64,000 nucleotides of DNA from Saprospiraceae bacterium. Its GTDB lineage: Bacteria > Bacteroidota > Bacteroidia > Chitinophagales > Saprospiraceae. Made by a program: the position numbers and the translations under genes. Position 1 is the stretch's first letter. Each line of letters opens with the position of its first letter. The notes under the pieces were generated by a model. That model worked only from the letters and a program-made list of their open reading frames with translations, searched no databases and was not told the DNA's origin. Below, in pieces: positions 26,753 to 33,660 of the stretch. Location of the stretch: positions 124,001 through 188,000 of the forward strand of contig JANQPA010000100.1 in the NCBI GenBank assembly GCA_028285545.1, in the 5' to 3' direction.

Positions 26753-27772
26753 TTATTTCAGAGTGAAAGTTGAACTTCCAGCCAAATAACCTTTATTGTA
26801 AACCTCCACAGTGTAGGTTCCGCTCTGGAATTCCTGATTAGGAGCCCATACGGAGCACATATTTGCTGAAGAGCGATCGTAGTCCATTTCTTCTGCTTTA
26901 GTGAAGCGGATTTGCTCGCCAGAATCGTTGCTCTTAATTACGCCTGATCCCATATCTTCGATTGCTAATGTTTCGCCTAGTGGATTAACGATTCTGACAA
27001 AGAAACGCTCCATGCTAGGTTCTACTACATTGTTTTCAGTAAGAGTGAAACAAACCTGAAGCTCATCAATGCTGTTGGCTTTAGTTTTCTTCGCTCTTTT
27101 GTCGTTATTTCTGACTTTTAATCCAGTCACTTCAATGTTATTGACTTTTACTACGGAAGCGATGTTTACTTTTTGAGCTAACTGCTCTCTTTCCTGAGAT
27201 AGTTCTTCATTTTGAGCAGTCAAAGTAGCTTTAGTAGCTTCGCTTTCCTGGATAGTGGAGGTCAGCTGAGTTTCCAAAGTCTGCTTTTCATCAGACAATT
27301 GTACATTAGCTGCTGTTAATTCCTGGTTTTCGGCTCTCAATTGGTTAATTTCAGCAACATAACCTTCAACTTGTGTAGTCAATTTTTTGATTTCCTCACG
27401 GGCACGGCCCAGGTCACGCTTATTTCTAAGTAAGCCATCGATTCTGGATTTAGACTGTGCCAATTCTTCTTTTTGACTGTCAATCAGCTGATTCAATTCT
27501 TCATTAGAACCACGCATTTCTTCCAAATCAGATAGTGCCTGATAGTACTGTTCTTCTAATTCTGCTTTCAGTTGTTCAGACTCATCCAATTTTACAGAAG
27601 TCATCTGCTGAGATTTACTCAGATTTTGATTTTTAACAAATAGAAAAATACTTAGACCAAGCAAGATAACGATTACAGTCGCAGAAATAGCGATGATTCT
27701 TTGCTTAGCACTGTCAGAATTTGAGCTTGAACTTGGAGTTACTGGTTTGTTACTCGGATTTGTGGTTGCCAT
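26753..27772 (-). CDS. Membrane-anchored coiled-coil protein with C-terminal beta domain
   Basis: A 339-residue protein. Residues 1-22 are Ser/Thr/Pro-rich and cytoplasmic; one membrane helix at about 26-46 (IIAISATVIVILLGLSIFLFV); coiled coil from about 55 to 205 rich in Glu/Gln/Leu; then a beta-strand domain (about 208-339) with INxIEVTGLKVRN and FTLTENNVVEPSMERFFVRIVNP, ending in a FTLK strand. No enzymatic motif. It may link the inner membrane to a periplasmic partner. It is divergent from the exonuclease gene across a 307-bp gap. Confidence 0.75.
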   Translation of the reverse strand: MATTNPSNKPVTPSSSSNSDSAKQRIIAISATVIVILLGLSIFLFVKNQNLSKSQQMTSVKLDESEQLKAELEEQYYQALSDLEEMRGSNEELNQLIDSQKEELAQSKSRIDGLLRNKRDLGRAREEIKKLTTQVEGYVAEINQLRAENQELTAANVQLSDEKQTLETQLTSTIQESEATKATLTAQNEELSQEREQLAQKVNIASVVKVNNIEVTGLKVRNNDKRAKKTKANSIDELQVCFTLTENNVVEPSMERFFVRIVNPLGETLAIEDMGSGVIKSNDSGEQIRFTKAEEMDYDRSSANMCSVWAPNQEFQSGTYTVEVYNKGYLAGSSTFTLK

Positions 27773-28079
27773 AAGTTTCTTCCAATTTTGTGAAAAATAG
27801 CTTTTAAAAAGGCTATTAGTTTTTGGTTAATTGATTTCCTATCGTTTACGTGTAAATTGCTTTCAATTACTTTCGGTACAAAAGTGCAGACTAATTCATA
27901 TCGTCGCGTCAGGTATTGTTGCAAAAGTGTTCGATATTGTTTCATTTTCCAATATTGTTGCAACAAATGCACAAAAGAAGGCCATTTGGTGTGCTAAACT
28001 GATCTTTTTTAGGTTTTTTTGCCGATCAGAAATTATTAAATTTGTTGGATATTCTCAAGAGCACTTTAAAATCATATGC
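27773..28079. promoter_or_regulatory. Divergent intergenic region with three spaced TATTGTTGCAA-like repeats
   Basis: TATTGTTGCAA at 27914-27924, TATTGTTTCAT at 27935-27945 and TATTGTTGCAA at 27953-27963 are spaced 21 and 18 bp apart, close to two DNA turns, in the gap between divergent genes. This is the layout of an operator bound by a multimeric regulator. The regulator is not known. No complete TAnnTTTG promoter was found. Confidence 0.4.
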
Positions 28080-28841
28080 ATGATTGACCATGTTGATATC
28101 GGCAGAGTTCTTTTCCTTGACATTGAAACCGTTTCTGTTAAACCCGCCTTTGACCAGCTGAATTCTGACTTACAAAATCTTTGGACTACCAAGGCCAATC
28201 AAATCATGCGAGCCCGCGAAAACCCCTTAAGTGAAGAAGAAGTTGAAGAAGTTTTTACAGATCGGGCAGGTATTTATGCTGAATTCGGAAAAATTGTTTG
28301 CATTTCTGTTGGTGCCGTTTTTCGGGATAAACAAAGTAAGAAGCTAAAAATTCGCTTGAAGTCATTTGCCGATAGTAATGAACGGCAACTCTTACACGAT
28401 TTTTCAAAACTTCTTTTTGAACATTATAATAATACCAGTCAATATTTCCTTTGCGGACATAATATCCGTGAATTTGACATACCCTACATTTGCAGGAGAA
28501 TGGTCATCAATCAGCTTCCCCTTCCTGGAATGCTCCAATTGGCAGGAAAAAAACCCTGGGAGACCAAATATCTCCTCGACACCATGGAGCTTTGGAAGTT
28601 TGGCGACTATAAAAGTTATACTTCTCTGAAGTTATTAGCTGCTGTATTGGATTTCCCCTCCCCTAAAGATGATATAGATGGTAGTAACGTTGGAAGAGTT
28701 TATTGGGAAGAGAAGGATCTGGATCGCATCTCTTTATACTGTGAAAAAGATGTCCTGGCCACTGCTCAGCTTTTTTTGAGATACCAAAGAAAACCTCTTT
28801 TCGAAGAAGATCAGGTGATACACATAAGAGAGCATGCATAG
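28080..28841 (+). CDS. DEDDy 3'-5' exonuclease (DNA polymerase B exo2-like)
   Basis: The frame is open much further upstream, but the ATG at 28080 (MIDHVDIGRVLFLDIETVS) starts the conserved domain, giving 253 residues. Exo I is D14-I-E16-T, Exo II is CGHNIREFDIPYICRRM with its Asp, and Exo III is LYCEKDVLAT (YxxxD). This places it in the DEDDy ribonuclease H-like nuclease group related to PolB proofreading domains but standing alone. Likely a DNA or RNA repair/processing nuclease. Ends at a long bidirectional hairpin. Confidence 0.88.
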   Translation: MIDHVDIGRVLFLDIETVSVKPAFDQLNSDLQNLWTTKANQIMRARENPLSEEEVEEVFTDRAGIYAEFGKIVCISVGAVFRDKQSKKLKIRLKSFADSNERQLLHDFSKLLFEHYNNTSQYFLCGHNIREFDIPYICRRMVINQLPLPGMLQLAGKKPWETKYLLDTMELWKFGDYKSYTSLKLLAAVLDFPSPKDDIDGSNVGRVYWEEKDLDRISLYCEKDVLATAQLFLRYQRKPLFEEDQVIHIREHA

Positions 28842-28847
28842 TAAAAA

Positions 28848-28911
28848 GTAGAAGGAAGAAGGTAAAAAGTAGAAAGATATATCCTTTTACTTTTTACCTT
28901 CTTCCTTCTAC
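28848..28911. terminator. 24-bp perfect stem shared by convergent genes
   Basis: The arms at 28848-28871 and 28888-28911 are perfect complements (GTAGAAGGAAGAAGG... / ...CCTTCTTCCTTCTAC). The right arm overlaps the last codons of the glycosidase gene that ends at 28894. The left arm itself holds a near tandem repeat (GGTAAAAAGTAGAA). It probably ends transcripts from both sides. Confidence 0.75.
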
Positions 28912-30444
28912 CTCTATGGTTTTCGTTTCACTACTTCCTATTCTTCGATGAAATCGGTCGAAGGCCACCACCCAATAAGTATAGGTCTGTTCATTTTGAG
29001 AAGAGGTGTCCAGATAACAAAAACGAGGATCATTTTTACCAAAAGGTGTGGTATACAGCAATTTTTCTTTACCTTTTTTCCAGGCGCTCTTAGGGCCATC
29101 AAAACGATAGAGGCCAAAATATCTGAAAGATTCTTTTTTAGGGTCAACTTTCCAGCATATTCTGGTTCCCTCTTTCACTTTTCGAGGCCTATTCATTTCT
29201 ACTTGACAGGTGGCTCTGTTTTCTTGACTTGGAAACTCCGGTAATAGGACGGGATGATTGAACAAGCCCCGCAAAGAATCCAGAACCCCCAAACTATTAC
29301 TTAATAATGAACGGGCTCTAAAAAATGCATGGCCCCTTACCTTATTATAGGACTGTGCAACTTTGATTTGCTGAGGGATTTCTTCTGGAAAAGACCAGGC
29401 CAAAGAAACATCTGTTCCTACCTTATGTGCAGCATGGCCGATAATAAGCTGTTGTCGATCCACTTTTGAAGACCACCATTCGATTAAGGTTTGGTAATCA
29501 GACACTGGGTGTCCAATTTCCCAATATAATTGAGGGACAACATAATCTATCCAACCTTCATCTAGCCATTTCAAAACATCTGCATACAGATCATCATAAG
29601 AAGATAGTCTGTTTTCAGTATTTGAGCCTTTATGATCTACTTCGTAGTTGCGCCAAACTCCAAATGGGCTAATCCCAAATTTTACATATTTTTTCTTTTG
29701 TTTGATTATTGAGGACAACTCCTGAATCATATTATTAACATTGGAACGCCTCCAATCTTCAATATTAAAGAAAGATTCACCATATAATTTGAAAGCTGCA
29801 CTATCCTGAATGACTTCGCCGGAGGAAGGGTAAGGATAAAAATAATCATCCATATGAATACCATCTATATCATATTTTGAAAGCACTTCATCAACTACTT
29901 CCAATAGATGCCATCTTACTTCCGGAAGCCCCGGGTTAAAGTAATAACGGTTTCCATATGGGAACCCCCATTCCGGGTGTTTTAATAATACATTTGATTG
30001 ATCCAGACTATTGGCGTCTTGGTTAGGCGTAGCTCTTAAGGGATTCATCCAGGCATGAAATTCCATTCCCTGGTTATGAGCCATGGCAATGAAGGTAGGT
30101 AATAAATCAAAATCCTCTTCTGGGCCAATACCTTCTTTCCCGGCAAGAAATCGAGACCATGGAACCAAATTGGATTGATAAAAAGCATCTCCGGAAGGGC
30201 GAACTTGAAAGTAAAGCGTATTTATACCTGCACTCTTAAGTTGACGTAAAAGTTGACGCCATTGTTCCGTCAGGGCTACCTTATTAGTGGTATTGTTTTT
30301 GGGAAAATCAAGCTGAAAGAAGGTGGCAATCCATACCGCTCTTACCTGACGTTCCTGTTTAGGTGTTTGGCTGTGAGAATTAGAGCAGGTACAAAGTTGT
30401 ACAATCAGCAGCCAATAAAGTAGATTCAGTATTTTTCTTTTCAA
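28894..30444 (-). CDS. GH10-like (GHL10/YngK) glycoside hydrolase family lipoprotein
   Basis: A 516-residue protein beginning with TTG at 30444 (no ATG fits; the following signal peptide with CTCS lipobox-like end is well formed). The hallmark RQVRAVWIATFFQLDFP opens the (beta/alpha)8 domain, followed by NTLYFQVRPSGDAFYQS, GIHMDDYFYPYPSSG and WLDEGWIDYVVPQLYWEIGHP. These define the GHL10 family, linked to cell-wall or glycan metabolism. A C-terminal fibronectin-like tail follows (about 415-510). It starts 6 bp after the preceding gene, in one operon. Confidence 0.92.
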   Translation of the reverse strand: MKRKILNLLYWLLIVQLCTCSNSHSQTPKQERQVRAVWIATFFQLDFPKNNTTNKVALTEQWRQLLRQLKSAGINTLYFQVRPSGDAFYQSNLVPWSRFLAGKEGIGPEEDFDLLPTFIAMAHNQGMEFHAWMNPLRATPNQDANSLDQSNVLLKHPEWGFPYGNRYYFNPGLPEVRWHLLEVVDEVLSKYDIDGIHMDDYFYPYPSSGEVIQDSAAFKLYGESFFNIEDWRRSNVNNMIQELSSIIKQKKKYVKFGISPFGVWRNYEVDHKGSNTENRLSSYDDLYADVLKWLDEGWIDYVVPQLYWEIGHPVSDYQTLIEWWSSKVDRQQLIIGHAAHKVGTDVSLAWSFPEEIPQQIKVAQSYNKVRGHAFFRARSLLSNSLGVLDSLRGLFNHPVLLPEFPSQENRATCQVEMNRPRKVKEGTRICWKVDPKKESFRYFGLYRFDGPKSAWKKGKEKLLYTTPFGKNDPRFCYLDTSSQNEQTYTYWVVAFDRFHRRIGSSETKTIEVEGRR

Positions 30445-30450
30445 GTGTGT

Positions 30451-31914
30451 TTAATTTGCGACCACGGTATCGGAGGTTTGGCATTCTTCAAGCAACCAGT
30501 ACTTATTAATTACATTATTGGTATCCTGTATTTTTTGAGCAAGGCTATCCACCTTTTCTTTTAATGTCTTTCGCGTGTAAGTAGCCGACTGATGTTTTAA
30601 TAAAACCAGTTTTTTTGCAAACCTAAGAAAATTAGTATACCCTTTTTTCTGATCAGTAGTCATTTTGCGATTTCGAATGACATAAATTCTAAAGGTTTCA
30701 ATTAGGGATAAAAGTGCTTCTGTATCGCCAAGGGCATAATAAGTTCTTAAAAGTAAGAAGGTAGTGTTCAAGTGGTATTTTACATCCGTAAATTGAACAT
30801 GTAATAAGGTTTCAATGGCTTCATTATATTGTTTTTTATTATAAAAAAGATTGGCCAGATTATATTTATAGGCATTCTCTCTTTTAGATAAGGGTAATTT
30901 TTCCTTGTATTCATTAATAAATTTCTCTGTCCAGCTGAATTCCTGCAGTTTACATCCTAAGGTTACCACATTCTTATAATCCCATTCAGACAGGATGCCA
31001 TTATTTATGAGTAATTCTTTTTTAACCCCTTCCTGATACAATTCAAACAATTCTCGTTGATATTCCCTTTTACCTAAATTAATCTGTCTGATACAATAAT
31101 TATATGAAAAGCCATAAAGGTCATTTATTTCGCGGCGGCTAAAGTGCTTTAGATCGTGGTTTAATAGTTCTTTGAGATTCTCATAATGCTTAGGATCATT
31201 TCCATCCCTCAAAGACATCAGAATACTGAAATAAAGAAGAATAGATTTTTCTTCTTTCAAAACTTCCCAATTTTTTCTGAGAAAAAGGAGCAATTCATCA
31301 AATAAGCCATAATCATAATGAGTATTCATCAACATGGAATTGGCCGTAAGATGACAGCAATTTCTTAGTTTTTCAATGATATAATATTTGTCAAGGTTGT
31401 CCAACATATTTTGGAAGGTCTTAGACTTCGACCGGTCAATATAATTACCACTGTAAAAACCCAATAAATTATTTAGCCGATAATAGACATGGAAATAGTC
31501 ACTATTTCTATATGGATGATTCTCCAGTTTCTTTTCCAGCAGTTTTGATCTGTTATTCATTAAATCATACTGCGTAAATGAAAAGGCTTGTTCAACCGTA
31601 TAAAGCTGTTCTTGCAAATCTTCTTCCTCAAAATGGCGAAAGGCCAAAAATTTATGATATAATTTTTTCAAGTAGGACATGACATTATGCATTTGCTGCT
31701 CGTCATATGTTTCCTCCGGAAAAAGAACACTATAGATATCCTCTCTTTTGATGCTGGTTTTGCGATGACCATTAATATTTTTTAATAAAATCTCTAATAA
31801 GGCAATCGTTTTTTGATGCTGATTAAAATAAGGAGAGCCGACAAATGTCCTGAACCGTTCCCGCTCTTTATGGGGCAATTCCCTGAGATGTTGTACTAAC
31901 TTACTTTGATGCAT
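30451..31914 (-). CDS. Orphan helical-repeat protein
   Basis: A 487-residue soluble, strongly helical protein. It starts MHQSKLVQHLRELPHKERERFRTFVGSPYFNQHQKT and has regular amphipathic helices such as FSILMSLRDGNDPKHYENLKE, YKYNLANLFYNKKQYNEA and FLLLRTYYALGDTEALLSL, reminiscent of TPR-like solenoids. No motif for catalysis. I do not recognise the family; it looks like a lineage-specific Bacteroidetes protein. It overlaps functionally with the GH10-like gene only by operon position (6-bp gap). Confidence 0.65.
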   Translation of the reverse strand: MHQSKLVQHLRELPHKERERFRTFVGSPYFNQHQKTIALLEILLKNINGHRKTSIKREDIYSVLFPEETYDEQQMHNVMSYLKKLYHKFLAFRHFEEEDLQEQLYTVEQAFSFTQYDLMNNRSKLLEKKLENHPYRNSDYFHVYYRLNNLLGFYSGNYIDRSKSKTFQNMLDNLDKYYIIEKLRNCCHLTANSMLMNTHYDYGLFDELLLFLRKNWEVLKEEKSILLYFSILMSLRDGNDPKHYENLKELLNHDLKHFSRREINDLYGFSYNYCIRQINLGKREYQRELFELYQEGVKKELLINNGILSEWDYKNVVTLGCKLQEFSWTEKFINEYKEKLPLSKRENAYKYNLANLFYNKKQYNEAIETLLHVQFTDVKYHLNTTFLLLRTYYALGDTEALLSLIETFRIYVIRNRKMTTDQKKGYTNFLRFAKKLVLLKHQSATYTRKTLKEKVDSLAQKIQDTNNVINKYWLLEECQTSDTVVAN

Positions 31915-31983
31915 AATGAATATTTTCCAGAATCCAAAACCATTTTACACTCTAAATCACTGAAAATAAGAGACAAGTAGAAA

Positions 31984-32215
31984 AACACATAAACTACAAC
32001 TTGCCAGAAATTACAAAAAATGTACTAAATCAAAAAGTAAATTTATTAGATATTTGTTATGCAATCACGATGAAGCACTATTTTAAATTTTATTGCGGGA
32101 GTTGAATTCCTGCAAATTATAATTCCACGAATTAATAACCAATATTTATTATTACTATTTTGATTCGTCGGCTATTTGGTCAAGGGGGGAGTACCAATAG
32201 CCGGCGTTTTTTTTT
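31984..32215 (+). other. Small transcription unit 1: 11-codon ORF, hairpin and terminator
   Basis: A promoter-like block (TGTACTAAAT ... GATATTTGTTATGCAATCA) is followed by an 11-codon ORF (MKHYFKFYCGS, ATG at 32070, stop 32103-32105). An 8-bp stem (32093-32100 with 32108-32115, one wobble) encloses the ORF stop. A strong terminator stem (32166-32180 with 32193-32206) and nine T follow. A sister unit lies 450 bp downstream. Could be an sRNA or an attenuator-like leader; no promoter was proved. Confidence 0.45.
32166..32215 (+). terminator. Intrinsic terminator of small unit 1
   Basis: Stem CGTCGGCTATT(T)GGT with ACCAATAGCCGGCG (14 bp, one bulged T, one G-U pair) and a T9 run. Loop contains CAAGGGGGGAGT. 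Confidence 0.85.
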
Positions 32216-32248
32216 GTGGCAATCCTAAATCTTGGACAGATTAAAAAG

Positions 32249-32286
32249 AAAAAAGGGGCGGAAAATCCGGCCCTTTTTTCTTTTTT
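32249..32286 (+). terminator. Second terminator after small unit 1
   Basis: AAAAAAGGGGCGGA, loop AAA, TCCGGCCCTTTTTT: 13 pairs with one G/G mismatch, ending in T-runs. It lies only 34 bp after the first terminator. Poly-T/poly-A tracts follow to about 32375. Confidence 0.7.
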
Positions 32287-32464
32287 AAAGCTCTTTTTTA
32301 CACTCCGCAAACTTTTTTTGAACTTTTTTTAAAAAAAAATCCACTTTTTTTTTGCGTTTTTTTTACCAGTTTCAGTGGAATAATCCCAGAAACCCTTCAA
32401 CATTTTCACTTTAAACAACTAAAAATCAAACACTTACTAATTAGTTTAAAAAAATACAAATGTC

Positions 32465-32746
32465 AGAAATACACCAAATTGTACTAATTTATTGGATTTG
32501 ATTCTCCGATATTTGTATTGTAATCATGAAGAAAGGAAATTTTACGAGCTACTACTAACAAATTATAATCTTATTAAAAAAGTAGCTTTGACAGATAAAA
32601 AAATGTTATAATCCCACGAATACAATAATTTATAATCTCATGGACGAAGTTTAGTGGATGTCAAAGGACATTCACACTCTGGTATGTAGATAGCCTCTCA
32701 AAGCTCTTTTCGAAGGCCGGCTAGATTTTCTAGCCGGTTTTTTTTT
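32465..32746 (+). other. Small transcription unit 2: 10-codon ORF, hairpins and terminator
   Basis: A promoter-like block like that of unit 1 (CAGAAAT, TTGTACTAATTT, GATATTTGTATTGTAATCA) precedes a 10-codon ORF (MKKGNFTSYY, ATG 32526, stop 32556-32558). A 7-bp stem (32547-32553 with 32581-32587) again covers the end of the ORF. GTGGATGTC-AAAG-GACATTCAC forms a further hairpin near 32654-32675. Both units also share a TTATAATYCCACGAAT block. A strong terminator ends it 84 bp before rpe. Confidence 0.45.
32717..32746 (+). terminator. Intrinsic terminator upstream of rpe
   Basis: CCGGCTAGA, loop TTT, TCTAGCCGG, T9: a perfect 9-bp stem with T-run, closing unit 2. Confidence 0.9.
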
Positions 32747-32829
32747 ATCTTACCGCGCAAAATAAGGAATTTCTCCTCAATTTCAATACAACAACGTAAC
32801 ATTTTACGAATTATATTAATCTTTTACGC

Positions 32830-33507
32830 ATGCGAAGACATTTTGTTGCACCTTCCATCCTTGCCGCTGATTTTTCAAAAATTAATGATGCAATCGATTT
32901 GATTAATTCCAGTGAAGCTGATTATATCCATGTTGATGTAATGGATGGAGTTTTTGTTCCTAACCTTACTTTCGGTATGTTGGTTGTGGAGGGTCTCAAA
33001 AAAGTTGCCCAAAAGCCCCTGGATGTCCACCTAATGATTGTACAACCTGAAAAATATGTGGAGGCATTCCAAAAAGCAGGGGCGGATATCATTTCAGTCC
33101 ATTATGAAGCCTGCCCTCACCTGCATCGCGTGATTCAAATGATAAAACATTCGGGAGCAAAAGCAGGAGTAGCCATCAACCCACATACCAATGTAGAACT
33201 TCTGGAAGATGTGCTAGAAGATTTGGACCAGGTTATTATTATGTCTGTTAACCCAGGATTTGGTGGCCAAAAGTTTATTTACCGGACCATTCCCAAGGTC
33301 CGAAAGCTCAAACAGATGATTAATGTACAAAACACTTCCACCCTCATAGAAATTGATGGTGGTGTCGGACTGCATAATGCGGAGGCCATCCTTCAAGCAG
33401 GAGCTGATATTTTGGTGGCAGGCAGCAGTGTTTTTAAAAGCAAAGATCCTTCAAAAGCAATAAGTGAATTAAAAGCTATTGGGAGCAGTAAAAATAGTTT
33501 CGTGTAA
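32830..33507 (+). CDS. rpe: Ribulose-phosphate 3-epimerase
   Basis: A 225-residue TIM-barrel enzyme of the pentose phosphate pathway that interconverts ribulose-5-P and xylulose-5-P. Signature APSILAADFS at the N-terminus, metal ligands H34 and D36 in HVDVMDG (34-40), H67 in DVHLMI, and MSVNPGFGGQKF plus EIDGGV phosphate-binding turns are all present. Length is usual (about 220). It is preceded by a terminated small unit, so it has its own promoter in 32747-32829. Confidence 0.97.
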   Translation: MRRHFVAPSILAADFSKINDAIDLINSSEADYIHVDVMDGVFVPNLTFGMLVVEGLKKVAQKPLDVHLMIVQPEKYVEAFQKAGADIISVHYEACPHLHRVIQMIKHSGAKAGVAINPHTNVELLEDVLEDLDQVIIMSVNPGFGGQKFIYRTIPKVRKLKQMINVQNTSTLIEIDGGVGLHNAEAILQAGADILVAGSSVFKSKDPSKAISELKAIGSSKNSFV

Positions 33508-33660
33508 CAAAGCATAAAGATCTCTTTAGTTCGTTCTAGGAACAGGGCAAAATCCTAAAATAAACTTACACCAATACATCTTCAGAATTAGTCGTCAAAT
33601 CAACAACAATTCTGGCTTTTTCTAAGGAATAAGATCGTAACTTTGTTCCTATATTCAAGA

